From the NCBI RefSeq assembly GCF_014646075.1, contig NZ_BMMT01000016.1:1-64000 (forward strand): a DNA stretch of 64,000 nucleotides, read 5' to 3'. Below the pieces are notes generated by a model that saw only the letters and a program-made list of their open reading frames with translations, made no database searches and had not been told where the DNA came from. Below are positions 35,648-44,436 of this stretch, piece by piece (within the stretch, counting starts at the first letter, position 1; every line of letters starts with the position of its first letter). Position numbers and translations under genes: made by a program. This DNA comes from Saccharopolyspora thermophila. GTDB lineage: Bacteria > Actinomycetota > Actinomycetes > Mycobacteriales > Pseudonocardiaceae.

Positions 35648-36421
35648 TCAGCGAAGCAGCAGACCCGGCAGTTCGGCGATGGAGTCCAGCACGTGGTCCG
35701 GTTCGCCGGACGCGGCGTCGAGGGCCTGCGGGGTGAACTTGCCGGTGCGCACCAGGACTCCGGTGATGCCCAGACGTTGCGCGGCCAGCACGTCGGATTC
35801 GACGTCGTCGCCGACCATCGCGGTGCTGCCGGGTTCGGCGTCGATCTCGCGCAGCGCGGAGCGGAAGAACTCCGCCGAGGGCTTGCCGACCACGGTCGCC
35901 TCGCGGTGGGTGGCCCGCTCGATGCCCAGCAGGAAGGCGCCGGTGTCCAGCTGCAGCCCCTGGTCGGTGCGCCAGTACAGGCTGCGGTGCATCGCCACCA
36001 GCGGTGCGCCGCGCTGGACGTGGGCGAACACCCGGTTGAGCGTGCCGTAGTCGAACTCCGGTCCGGCACCGCCGAGGACGACCACGTCGGGGTCCTCGGC
36101 GACCAGCTCCACACCGGTCAGGTCCGCGCTGATGTCACCGCTGTTGACCAGCAGGCAGCGCGCCCCGGGGTGGTGGCGCCGGAGATAGGCGGCGGTGGCG
36201 GCGGGGGCGGTGCTGATCTCGTCGGCGGTGACGTCGAACCCGGCTTCGGTCAGGGTCGTCGCGATCGCCGCCCGCGTCCGGGTCGTGGTGTTGGTGACCA
36301 GCAGGACGTTGATGCCGCCCGCGCGCAGTTCGCACAGCGCGTCGGCCGCGCCGGGCAGCGGCCGCCAGGAGACGGTCAGCACCCCGTCGATGTCGATCAG
36401 CGCGGCCCGCGTGTTCGCCAT
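35648..36421 (-). CDS. HAD-superfamily phosphatase, subfamily IIA (NagD/LHPP-like)
   Basis: 257 aa. Motif I is LIDIDGVLTVS (DxDG), motif II VTNTTTRT, the motif III Lys is in VVGKPSAEFF, and motif IV is AMVGDDVESD. The size and cap position match the IIA group, near LHPP (phospholysine/phosphohistidine phosphatase). Substrate cannot be inferred. It is convergent with the DUF1990-like gene, only one base apart. Confidence 0.85.
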   Translation of the reverse strand: MANTRAALIDIDGVLTVSWRPLPGAADALCELRAGGINVLLVTNTTTRTRAAIATTLTEAGFDVTADEISTAPAATAAYLRRHHPGARCLLVNSGDISADLTGVELVAEDPDVVVLGGAGPEFDYGTLNRVFAHVQRGAPLVAMHRSLYWRTDQGLQLDTGAFLLGIERATHREATVVGKPSAEFFRSALREIDAEPGSTAMVGDDVESDVLAAQRLGITGVLVRTGKFTPQALDAASGEPDHVLDSIAELPGLLLR

Positions 36422-36551
36422 CCCCGCAGGGTAGGGCGCGGGTCCGGAACCCCGAAACCGGTCAGGGCGTCGCGGCGGTGACGTCCGGCCACACCTGGTC
36501 GCGCAGCGACAGGAACAACGTCCGGGAACCACACCGGCGCCAGGTGGACCG

Positions 36552-36959
36552 TCAGCGCGGCACCGCGATCATGACCTCGACCTCCACCAGAATCTCCGGC
36601 CTGGCCAGCGCGGACACCACGATCAGTGACTGGGCGGGCCAGTCGCCGCCGGGGAACCAGCGGGTGAACGCCTCCCGCACGCCGGCGCGGAAGCCCGCCA
36701 GGTTCTCGGCGCCCGCGACCATGCTGAACACCTTCACCAGCTGGTCCGGTCCCGCTCCCGCGGCCCGGAACGCCCGCTCGATGTTGGCGAACACGGCCCG
36801 GGTCTGCGACTCCGCGTCCTCGCCCGCCAGGCTGCCGTCCGGCAGGACGCCGACCTGCCCGGAGACGACCACGAGCTCGTGGTCGGCGGGCACGTGGCTC
36901 AGATGGCTGTACAACCCGATCGGGGCCGCCAGGGTCTCCGGGTTCCAGCGCCGGATCAT
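36552..36959 (-). CDS. RidA/YjgF-family protein
   Basis: 135 aa. RidA proteins hydrolyse reactive enamine/imine intermediates. Here GQVGVLPDGSLAGED, QTRAVFANIERAFRAAGAG and ARPEILVEVEVMIAVPR correspond to conserved blocks; the Arg in ARPEILVEVE corresponds to the catalytic Arg of active RidA. ATG 36959 follows AAGGAG. The ~290 bases upstream to the BCCT gene hold only that gene's terminator. Confidence 0.83.
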   Translation of the reverse strand: MIRRWNPETLAAPIGLYSHLSHVPADHELVVVSGQVGVLPDGSLAGEDAESQTRAVFANIERAFRAAGAGPDQLVKVFSMVAGAENLAGFRAGVREAFTRWFPGGDWPAQSLIVVSALARPEILVEVEVMIAVPR

Positions 36960-37167
36960 CGGTTCTCCTTGTTCATCCACAATGGATAATTGTGGGGTGG
37001 TCAGGGCGTTCCGTGGCACGCGGGTGGTCCGTGCTGGCAGATGATACTGGTGCTGGAGACGGTGGAAACGTTCAGGTGTCAGCGGCATTCCGGGAAACGC
37101 TTTCCAAGATGAGTACGAAGCGTGTCACTCAATCTACAAAGGACATTCGTCTGCGGCGGCAGCATGC

Positions 37168-37220
37168 GGGGAGCGGCCGGGGCTGCTCGACAGGATCCTC
37201 GGCGCCACCGGCCGCTCCCC
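37168..37220 (-). terminator. Hairpin terminator after the BCCT gene
   Basis: A 13-bp perfect inverted repeat (GGGGAGCGGCCGG / CCGGCCGCTCCCC) with a 27-base loop, 28 bases past the transporter stop at 37248. Confidence 0.6.
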
Positions 37221-37247
37221 GGCTTCGGCGCTGACCGCCCAGGCTCG

Positions 37248-38885
37248 TCAGGGCCTTGGTTCGGCCGGAACCGGTGTGGGAGCACCGGCGTCGGTATCCT
37301 CGGTGACGTCGCCGGGGGAGCCGTTCCGCGCCGGTCCGGCAATCCCGCCGGTTCGGTCCGTGGCGAAGGTGCTCAGCACCGGTTCGGCGGCCAGATCCTT
37401 CCAGAGCGACACCGCGACCCCGACGACGACGAGCAGGAACGGTGCCGAGCTGACGATCACCATCTGCTGCAGCGCATCCAGGCCACCGGCGGCCAGCAGG
37501 GCCATCGCCGCGGCGCCGGTCACCGCGCCCCACAGCGCCAGGATCCACCGGGGTGGCTGCTCGGTGCCGTGGCTGGTCAGCATCCCGAGCACGAAGGTGT
37601 TGGCGTCGGCACCCGAGACGAAGAACAGCACGACGAGCACGATCGTCACCACCGAGGTGATCGTCGGCAGCGGCAGCGACTGCAGCGTGGCGAAGAACGC
37701 CGCGTTCGCGTCGGCGGCGGCCGCCACCGCGATGCGGGTGGTGCCGGCCAGGTCGCTGTGGATCGCGGTGCCGCCGAAGACGGTGAACCAGACCGAGAAG
37801 ACCACGCTCGGCACGAGCAGGACGCCCACGATGAACTCCCGCACCGTGCGCCCGCGTGAGATCCGCGCGAGGAACACGCCCACGAAGGCGGCCCAGGACA
37901 GCCACCAGGCGAGCATGAAGTAGGTCCAGGTCTGCATGAAGTCCAGGTCGCCGTCGGCCGGGGTGATCAGGCTCGTCGACACCAGCTCGCCGAGGTAGCG
38001 GCCGACCGACTGCACGTAGAGGTCGGCCAGGTAGGTGGTGGGGCCGACGACGAGGACGAAGACGAACAGCAGCGCACCCAGGCCCATGCTGGTCTCCGAC
38101 AGGTAGCGGATGCCGCGAGCGACGCCGGTCAGCGCGGACGCGGTGAACAACAGGGTGATGACCCCGATGATCACGAACTGCACCGGTCGGGAGGTGGGGA
38201 TGCCGAACAGCGCGGTGAACCCCCCGTTGATCTGCATCGCGCCGAGCCCGAGCGAGGTCGTGGTACCGAACAGCGTCGCGACGATCGCGAACACGTCGAT
38301 GGCCCCGCCGACCGGCCCGCCGGTGCGCGCGCCGAGCAGGGGCCGGAACAGCGCGCTGACCAGGCCGGGGCGGCCGCGGCGGAACATCGACCAGGCCATC
38401 GCGAGCCCGACCACCGCGAAGATGCCCCAGGCGTGCAGACCCCAGTCGAAGAACGAGAACTGCATCGCGGTGATCGCCGCACCCGGAGTCATCGGTGCGG
38501 CCAGCCCGTGCGGCGGGTTGGCGAGGTGGGAGATCGGCTCGGCGACACCGTAGGAGATCAGCCCGATGCCCATCACGGCCGACAGGATCATCGCGTACCA
38601 GGTGAGCCGTGGGAACCTCGGTCGCTCGTCGGCGCGGCCCAGGCGCAGCCGGCCGTACCGGCTGCACGCCAGGAAGACGAGGAACACCAGGAATCCGAAC
38701 GACACCAGCAGGTATGCCCAGCCGAACCCGCGGGTGATCGCGTCGAGGGCCGCGGAACCCGCCTGGGACAGCGAGTCCCCGGCGGCGGCACCCCACACCA
38801 CGATCGCGAGGGTCAGGGCCAGTGAGGTGTACAGGGCGGGGCCGGGACGCCGGCGATCCGGCGGTGCGGTGGGGGAATCGGACAT
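37248..38885 (-). CDS. BCCT-family (betaine/choline/carnitine-type) transporter
   Basis: 545 aa from ATG 38885 (ACGGAGA upstream); 12 membrane helices. BCCT hallmarks are WGLHAWGIFAVVGLAMAW, the TM8 region WTYFMLAWWLSWAAFVGVF and LARISRGRTVREF. Known members have an aromatic FYWAWW box in TM8 that cradles the trimethylammonium group. Here it reads FMLAWW, so two of the usual aromatics are replaced and a different quaternary or zwitterionic substrate is likely. Divergent from a catabolic operon, with a shared operator repeat 76 bases upstream. Confidence 0.88.
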   Translation of the reverse strand: MSDSPTAPPDRRRPGPALYTSLALTLAIVVWGAAAGDSLSQAGSAALDAITRGFGWAYLLVSFGFLVFLVFLACSRYGRLRLGRADERPRFPRLTWYAMILSAVMGIGLISYGVAEPISHLANPPHGLAAPMTPGAAITAMQFSFFDWGLHAWGIFAVVGLAMAWSMFRRGRPGLVSALFRPLLGARTGGPVGGAIDVFAIVATLFGTTTSLGLGAMQINGGFTALFGIPTSRPVQFVIIGVITLLFTASALTGVARGIRYLSETSMGLGALLFVFVLVVGPTTYLADLYVQSVGRYLGELVSTSLITPADGDLDFMQTWTYFMLAWWLSWAAFVGVFLARISRGRTVREFIVGVLLVPSVVFSVWFTVFGGTAIHSDLAGTTRIAVAAAADANAAFFATLQSLPLPTITSVVTIVLVVLFFVSGADANTFVLGMLTSHGTEQPPRWILALWGAVTGAAAMALLAAGGLDALQQMVIVSSAPFLLVVVGVAVSLWKDLAAEPVLSTFATDRTGGIAGPARNGSPGDVTEDTDAGAPTPVPAEPRP

Positions 38886-38960
38886 CGTTGTCTCCGTGAG
38901 CTGGTTCGACGAACGGTGCAGTGCGTCCTGCCCGCAGGGGCAGCCGGTGTGATTCAGGCA

Positions 38961-38977
38961 CTGTTGCATGCAAGAAG
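38961..38977. promoter_or_regulatory. GntR operator-like repeat, copy A (BCCT side)
   Basis: CTGTTGCATGCAAGAAG, with the 10-bp palindrome TTGCATGCAA at its centre. It is identical over all 17 bases to a second copy 154 bp away over the GntR start. The 76-base distance to the BCCT start suits operator control of that promoter. Confidence 0.7.
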
Positions 38978-39114
38978 TCGGCGGTCAATACCGAATTTCA
39001 CCGCCCCCGTGGCGACCTCGTGGGCGGTGTTCAGCTAATTGATCAGGGCTTTATCGGTCCTGTTGTACGGGCGGGATGGATCTATTGACGTTCGCAGAAG
39101 CGGTCATCTAGCTT

Positions 39115-39131
39115 CTGTTGCATGCAAGAAG
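39115..39131. promoter_or_regulatory. GntR operator-like repeat, copy B (over the GntR start codon)
   Basis: The second exact copy of CTGTTGCATGCAAGAAG. The ATG inside it (39122) is the apparent start of the GntR gene. A repressor bound here would block initiation directly. It also suggests a leaderless or near-leaderless transcript, because no ribosome site precedes the ATG. Confidence 0.7.
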
Positions 39132-39823
39132 ACGGGGTGCGGGTCGCCCGGCGTGGCGCCCAGGAACGGGTCGTCGCCGGGGTCCGGCGCGGCATCATCG
39201 AAGGTCGCCACCTGCCGGGCCAACCGCTGTCGGAACAGGCCCTGGCCGCCGAGTACGACGTGTCCCGGACTCCGGTCCGGGAAGCGCTCAAACAGCTGCA
39301 GATCGAGGGTCTGGTCGAAATCCGGCCGCGGGTCGGCACGTTCGTCCGATCCCCGAGCCGACGCGAGATCGTGGAGCTGTTCGAGCTCAAGGAGATGCTC
39401 GAGGGCATGGCCGCGCGGCTGCTCGCAGCCCGCGGCGCGGTCCCGGTCCTGGACGAACTCGAGGAGAATATCGAGCGTTCCGGCCACGCCGTGGCCCGCG
39501 GCGACGCCGAGGGCTACGCGACCCTGGTCCACGAGTTCCACGAACTGATCGTGCGCGGCGCGGACAACACCCAGCTGCAGTCGCACTACCGGACCCTGAT
39601 GAACCAGCTCGCCTACCACCGGCTGGTCTCGGCGTCGCTGACCCGCCCGGGACGGCTCGGCGCCTCGCTCGCCGAGCACCGGCACGTGCTGGAACTGATC
39701 CGCGAGAAGGACGGTTTCGGCGCCGAGTTCGCCATGCGTGACCACGTCCGCTCCAGCGAGCGGGCGACCCTGACCGCCGACGACCCGCTCACCGGCGGTC
39801 GACCCCTTCGGAAGGAGCTCTGA
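39122..39823 (+). CDS. GntR-family regulator with FCD domain
   Basis: 233 aa. The winged helix is RRGIIEGRHLPGQPLSEQAL and EYDVSRTPVREALKQLQ; the C-terminal FCD helical domain includes EFHELIVRGADN and LAEHRHVLELIRE with metal-ligand-like His/Asp residues. The start is ATG 39122 inside the operator; a GTG at 39137 is the alternative. Its stop is one base before the monooxygenase ATG, and the monooxygenase ribosome site (GAAGGAG) lies in its last codons. It probably represses this operon and the divergent BCCT gene (inferred). Confidence 0.87.
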   Translation: MQEDGVRVARRGAQERVVAGVRRGIIEGRHLPGQPLSEQALAAEYDVSRTPVREALKQLQIEGLVEIRPRVGTFVRSPSRREIVELFELKEMLEGMAARLLAARGAVPVLDELEENIERSGHAVARGDAEGYATLVHEFHELIVRGADNTQLQSHYRTLMNQLAYHRLVSASLTRPGRLGASLAEHRHVLELIREKDGFGAEFAMRDHVRSSERATLTADDPLTGGRPLRKEL

Positions 39824-39824
39824 C

Positions 39825-40958
39825 ATGCGGTTCTCGATCTTCCACAACGTCGGCGCACCAGGCCGGCTCGACGACGTCGCCAGCGTGCTCGACGAGATCC
39901 GCGAGATCGCGACCTTCGCCGACACCGCCGGCTTCCACTCCATCTGGTACACCGAGCACCACTTCGGCCACGAAGGCTACGAACTGGTGCCGAACCCGGT
40001 CCTCATGTGCGCCGACATCGCCGCCCGGACCTCGCGGATCCGGATCGGGCAGGCCGCGAACATCGTGACCTTCTGGAACCCGTTGCGCCTCGCCGAGGAC
40101 ATCGCACTGCTCGACCAGCTCTCCGGCGGCCGCGTCGAGGTCGGCATCGGCCGCGGGCTCTACGGTCGCGAGGCAATGAACCTCAACCCGGTCGCCGACC
40201 CCCGCGACCAGGAGCAGAACCGGGCCCTGTTCGAGGAGACCGTCGAGATCCTGCGCAAGGCGTGGAGCGGGGAGTTCTTCACCCACCACGGCCGCTTCTA
40301 CCAGTACCCCGCCCCGGGCGTCACGTGGAACCACCCGCTGTCCCCGCCGTCGCCGGAGTTCGTCGGCGAGGACGGCACGATCTCGGCGCTGCAGGTCGTG
40401 CCGCGTCCCTTCCAGCGCCCACACCCCCCGCTGTCGCAGGTCATCGACACCCCGCGGTCGATCCAGGGCGCCGCCCGCGCCGGGAGGAAGGGCATCTTCT
40501 GGATGCCGCCGATCTCCGAGCTCAAGGGCAGGTTCGCGCTCTACCGCGACACCCTGGCCGAGGCCACCGGTGTCGAGCAGGAGCTGGGCACCGGCCTGTC
40601 GCTGGTCCGCGACGTCTACGTGGCCGACACCATGGAGCAGGCCCGGGCCGACTTCGAGGAGGCGCTGCTGACCTCCTACCGCTGGATCTGCCACTGGCGG
40701 GGGCTGAACAACCTGCGCGAGGTCGGCGAGGACATCACCGGTCGCGAGCTTGACTTCGACTTCCTCGCCGAGCGCAACCTCCTCGTCGGCACCCCGGATT
40801 ACGTCGCCGAGAAGGTGCACGAACTGCAGCAGGAGCTGAACCTGCAGGACCTGATGCTGTGGACCACCCACCCGGGCCTGGAGCACCGCAAGGCCATGCG
40901 CAGCTTCGAGCTCTTCGCCGAGAAGGTCATGCCGCAGTTCTCCGGGGCGGCGTCGTGA
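39825..40958 (+). CDS. Luciferase-like flavin-dependent monooxygenase
   Basis: 377 aa bacterial-luciferase-fold (group C) monooxygenase: GFHSIWYTEHHFGHEGYELV, the FMN-site region RIRIGQAANIVTFWNPLRLA and GRVEVGIGRGLYGRE. Such enzymes use reduced FMN supplied by a separate reductase, and one is encoded in the same operon (44437). Known relatives open N-heterocyclic rings (RutA for uracil, TgnB for trigonelline, pyridine monooxygenases). With a BCCT importer and semialdehyde-type dehydrogenase nearby, ring cleavage of a quaternary N-heterocycle is inferred. It overlaps the next gene by GTGA. Confidence 0.87.
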   Translation: MRFSIFHNVGAPGRLDDVASVLDEIREIATFADTAGFHSIWYTEHHFGHEGYELVPNPVLMCADIAARTSRIRIGQAANIVTFWNPLRLAEDIALLDQLSGGRVEVGIGRGLYGREAMNLNPVADPRDQEQNRALFEETVEILRKAWSGEFFTHHGRFYQYPAPGVTWNHPLSPPSPEFVGEDGTISALQVVPRPFQRPHPPLSQVIDTPRSIQGAARAGRKGIFWMPPISELKGRFALYRDTLAEATGVEQELGTGLSLVRDVYVADTMEQARADFEEALLTSYRWICHWRGLNNLREVGEDITGRELDFDFLAERNLLVGTPDYVAEKVHELQQELNLQDLMLWTTHPGLEHRKAMRSFELFAEKVMPQFSGAAS

Positions 40959-41572
40959 GCGCCGGCATCCGCCGGATCGTCACCGTCGTCGAGGAGACGC
41001 TGCGCGAGGTCGGCGAACCGGTGCGGACCCCGGTGCGTCGCGCGGCCGCCGTCGCGGTGGTGGCCAACCCGTGGCTGGGCCGCGGAATCCAGGACGACCT
41101 GTCCGCCGAGGTCGCCGCGCTGGCCCCGGAGATCGCGCACGCGCTGTCGGACCGGCTGCTCGACGTGTTCGGCGGCGCCGAGCACGTCGAGGCATTCGGC
41201 AAGGCCGCCATCGTGGGCTTGGACGGCGAGATCGAGCACGCGGGCGCGCTGATCCACACCCCGTACTTCGGCGATGTGCTGCGCCACCGAACCGACGGCG
41301 AGTCGATCATCGTGTTCTCGGACCAGCGTGCCGCCGCGGGCACGACGTTGTCGGTGCCGATCTGGCACAAGACCCGCGCGTCGACCCGCTCGCACTACCA
41401 GACCGTGCCGGTCCGGGTGCCGGACGCTCCGCGTCCCGGTGAGATCGCGGTGATCGCGGCGGCCTCCGACGGACCCCGCCCGAACGCCCGCATCGGGGAC
41501 CGGCGCACCGACACCGCGCTCGCCGACCACGTCCTGAACCGAACCCGATCCGAACAGGAGCTCGTTCCGTGA
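40955..41572 (+). CDS. DUF1185 (AA_synth) family protein, copy 1
   Basis: 205 aa, GTG start overlapping the monooxygenase stop. RRAAAVAVVANPWLGRGIQD, then EAFGKAAIVGLDGEIEHAGA and RSHYQTVPVRVPDAPRPGEI, follow the DUF1185 family, named for amino acid synthesis but without established activity. The second copy follows at once. A hydrolytic or isomerising step in the pathway, perhaps as a hetero-oligomer, is an inference only. Confidence 0.78.
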   Translation: MSAGIRRIVTVVEETLREVGEPVRTPVRRAAAVAVVANPWLGRGIQDDLSAEVAALAPEIAHALSDRLLDVFGGAEHVEAFGKAAIVGLDGEIEHAGALIHTPYFGDVLRHRTDGESIIVFSDQRAAAGTTLSVPIWHKTRASTRSHYQTVPVRVPDAPRPGEIAVIAAASDGPRPNARIGDRRTDTALADHVLNRTRSEQELVP

Positions 41573-42126
41573 GCGTCACCATTCGCAGCATCCACACCAC
41601 GATCGACGAGATCCACAGTGAAGGTGGGCGCCCCGTCCAGCCCGCGGCGCGCGTCGCCGTCGTGCTGGCCGTCATCGAAAACCCGTGGGCGGGACAAGGT
41701 TTCGTCCAGGACCTCGGACCGACGATCGACGCGGTCGCGCCGGAGCTGGGCAAGCTGCTCAGCGCCCGGGTGGTCAGCGCGCTGGGCGCGCCGGTCGAAG
41801 CCTACGGCAAGGCCGCGATCGTCGGTCTCGACGGCGAGATCGAGCACGGCTCCGGGCTCATCCACACGCTGAAGTTCGGCGACCACTTCCGTCACGCCGC
41901 CGCCGCGACCACGCTGCTGCCGGCCGTGGAGAAGCGGGCCCCGGCCGGCACCGTGTTCGACATCCCGCTCAAGCACGTCACCGATGCCACGATCCGGTCG
42001 CACCACCAAACCGTCGAGGCCCGGGTGCCGGACGCCCCGCGGGCGGACGAGATCATCATCGGTCTCGCCGCCGCCGCCCAAGGCCGTCCGCACGCCCGGC
42101 TGGCACCGCTGGCGAGCGAGCAGTGA
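41569..42126 (+). CDS. DUF1185 (AA_synth) family protein, copy 2
   Basis: 185 aa, related to copy 1 throughout: RVAVVLAVIENPWAGQGFVQ, EAYGKAAIVGLDGEIEHGSG and RSHHQTVEARVPDAPRADEI. The two share the segment GKAAIVGLDGEIEH exactly, so they arose by duplication but have since diverged, with copy 2 lacking the C-terminal extension. GTGA overlaps at both ends imply equimolar synthesis with copy 1. Confidence 0.78.
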   Translation: MSVTIRSIHTTIDEIHSEGGRPVQPAARVAVVLAVIENPWAGQGFVQDLGPTIDAVAPELGKLLSARVVSALGAPVEAYGKAAIVGLDGEIEHGSGLIHTLKFGDHFRHAAAATTLLPAVEKRAPAGTVFDIPLKHVTDATIRSHHQTVEARVPDAPRADEIIIGLAAAAQGRPHARLAPLASEQ

Positions 42127-42899
42127 ACACCTCGGCGGCTGACGTGGTCCTGCTGCACGGTGTCGGCCTCGACCACACGATGTGGCACCGCGTCGCACCG
42201 GAGCTCGTGGCCGCGGGCCACCGCGTCCACGCACCGGACCTGCTCGGTCACGGGACGGCGCCCGACGCGGCGCCGGGCACGGCACTGGCCGACCTGGCCG
42301 CCCCGGTGGCGGGACTCATCGCGGAAGCGGACACCCCGGTACACCTGGTGGGCTTCTCGCTCGGTGCCCTGGTGGCGAGCCGGGTGGCCCTCGACCACCC
42401 CGCGCGGGTCGCGTCGCTGACACTGGTCAGCGGCGTGGCCAACCGGTCGGAAACCGAGCGACGAGCGGTCGCGGCCCGGCTCGAGGCAGCGCACCGCGAC
42501 CTGGCGGGCGCGTTCGACGCGGCGGTGGACCGGTGGTTCTCGCCGCGCTGGAGGAACGCCGAACCCGACCTCGCCGCCGCGATCCACGACGTCCTGCGGG
42601 CCAATCGGCCTACGTCGTACCTCGCCTGCTACACCGTGTTCACGGCGGCCGATGCCGAGCTCTGGCCGGAACTGCCCCGCATGGTCCCGCCGGTGCTCGC
42701 CATCACCGGCGAGGACGATCCCGGATCCACCCCGCGGATGGCGGCGGCGGTCGCCGATCGCGTCCCACGCGGAAGGTGGGCCACCGTCCCGGGGGCCCGC
42801 CACCTGCTGCCGCTGGAGCGTCCGGACGCGGTCGTCGCCGCGGTCCTGGCCCAGATCCGCGGCCTCCCACTCGATCTTCCAGGAGCGATGGTTCCATGA
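42123..42899 (+). CDS. Alpha/beta hydrolase
   Basis: 258 aa. The oxyanion region is VVLLHGVGLDHTMWHRV, the nucleophile elbow GFSLGALVA, the acid lies in GEDDPGS and the His in ARHLLPLERP. Hydrolases of this type act on ring-opening products in N-heterocycle pathways (for example amide or enol-amide hydrolysis), which would suit its place after the monooxygenase (inferred). The start GTG overlaps the upstream stop and its own stop overlaps the aldehyde dehydrogenase ATG. Confidence 0.83.
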   Translation: MNTSAADVVLLHGVGLDHTMWHRVAPELVAAGHRVHAPDLLGHGTAPDAAPGTALADLAAPVAGLIAEADTPVHLVGFSLGALVASRVALDHPARVASLTLVSGVANRSETERRAVAARLEAAHRDLAGAFDAAVDRWFSPRWRNAEPDLAAAIHDVLRANRPTSYLACYTVFTAADAELWPELPRMVPPVLAITGEDDPGSTPRMAAAVADRVPRGRWATVPGARHLLPLERPDAVVAAVLAQIRGLPLDLPGAMVP

Positions 42900-44425
42900 G
42901 CACCGCAGCCCGAACCGGCCCTTCCACCACTGTGGACGCCGAACGCCTGCCCCGCTGGGAACACCACATCGGCGGCGAGCCGGTGCCCCCCGCGGAGGGC
43001 CGCTACTTCACCAGCGACAACCCGACCACCGGACGCCCGTGGTACGAGGCCGCCCGCGGCAGCGCGGCGGACGTCGAGCGAGCGGTGACCGCGGCGACCC
43101 GGGCGTTTCAGTCGCCGAGCTGGCGGCGGCTTTCGCAGACCCGCCGGGGCGCGTTGTTGCGCCGGGTCGGTGAGCTGATCGGCGAGCGCGCCGAGGAGCT
43201 GGCCCGCATCGAGACGACCGACAACGGCAAGCTGCTGCGGGAGATGACCGCGCAGCTGGCCGGGTTGCCGGAGTACTTCTTCTACTACGCCGGGCTGGCC
43301 GACAAGATCCACGGTGAGACGATCCCGGCCAGCAGCGTCGACGTCCTCAACTACACGCTGCGCGAGCCGGTCGGCGTGGTCGGGGCGATCACGCCGTGGA
43401 ACTCGCCGCTGACCCTCACCGCCGCCAAGCTGGCTCCCTTGCTGGCCTGCGGCAACACCGCGGTCGTCAAGCCCTCGGAGTACACCAGCGCCTCGATGCT
43501 CGCCCTGGCGCCGCTGTTTGAGGAGGCGGGTTTCCCGCCCGGGGTGGTCAACGTCGTCACCGGGCTGGGCACCGAGGCCGGAGCCCCGCTGGTCGACCAC
43601 CCCGGGGTGGCCAAGCTGTCGTTCACCGGCAGCACCGCGACCGGGGCGTGGATCGCCGAGCGGGCCGGTCGGCGACTGGTCCGGGCCGGGCTGGAGCTGG
43701 GCGGCAAGTCGCCGCAGCTGGTCTTCGCCGACGCCGATGTCGCCGCCGCGGCCAACGGCGTGGTCGCCGGGATCTTCGCGGCCGCCGGCCAGACCTGCAT
43801 CGCGGGCAGCCGGGTGCTCGCCCACCGCTCGATCTACGACGAGCTGGTCGAGCGGGTGGTCGCCCGGGCCGCCACGATCCGGATCGGCGACCCGATGGCC
43901 GCCGACACCGAGCTCGGGCCGCTGGCCATGCCGGCCCAGCTGGCCAAGGTCGAGGAGTACGTGGCGGCCGGCCGGGCGGACGGCGGCACCGTCGCCTACG
44001 GCGGTGGCCGCCCGGATGTCGGGCTCGGCGGCTGGTTCCACGAGCCGACCGTGTTCACCGGCCTGACGAACGACGCCCGCATGTGCCGGGAGGAGATCTT
44101 CGGCCCGGTCGTGGCGATCATCCCGTTCGACGACGATGACGAGGCCCTGCGGATCGCCAACGACACCAACTACGGCCTGGCCGCCGGCGTCTGGACCAGG
44201 GACCTGGCGCGTGCGCACCGCGCGGCGGCCGCGCTCGACGCGGGCACGGTCTGGGTGAACATGTACCGCGCGATGTCGCCCATGTCGCCACGGTCGGGGT
44301 TCAAGAGCTCCGGGCTCGGCGTCGAGCACGGCACCGAGGTGGTCCGCGAGTACACCCGGCTCAAGAGCGTCTGGATCAACACCAGTGACGAGCCCACCGG
44401 CGACCCGTTCGTCCTGAGGTCCTGA
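42896..44425 (+). CDS. NAD(P)-dependent aldehyde dehydrogenase
   Basis: 509 aa ALDH: Asn169 (ITPWNSPL), Glu267 (LELGGKSPQ) and Cys301 (GQTCIAGSR). The C-terminal SPRSGFKSSGLGVEHG resembles hydroxymuconic-semialdehyde and betaine-aldehyde-type dehydrogenases. It should oxidise a semialdehyde produced after ring cleavage (inferred from the operon). A much longer in-frame reading upstream belongs to another gene's shadow; the ATG at 42896 overlaps the hydrolase stop. Confidence 0.88.
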   Translation: MSTAARTGPSTTVDAERLPRWEHHIGGEPVPPAEGRYFTSDNPTTGRPWYEAARGSAADVERAVTAATRAFQSPSWRRLSQTRRGALLRRVGELIGERAEELARIETTDNGKLLREMTAQLAGLPEYFFYYAGLADKIHGETIPASSVDVLNYTLREPVGVVGAITPWNSPLTLTAAKLAPLLACGNTAVVKPSEYTSASMLALAPLFEEAGFPPGVVNVVTGLGTEAGAPLVDHPGVAKLSFTGSTATGAWIAERAGRRLVRAGLELGGKSPQLVFADADVAAAANGVVAGIFAAAGQTCIAGSRVLAHRSIYDELVERVVARAATIRIGDPMAADTELGPLAMPAQLAKVEEYVAAGRADGGTVAYGGGRPDVGLGGWFHEPTVFTGLTNDARMCREEIFGPVVAIIPFDDDDEALRIANDTNYGLAAGVWTRDLARAHRAAAALDAGTVWVNMYRAMSPMSPRSGFKSSGLGVEHGTEVVREYTRLKSVWINTSDEPTGDPFVLRS

Positions 44426-44436
44426 GCGGAGGCACC

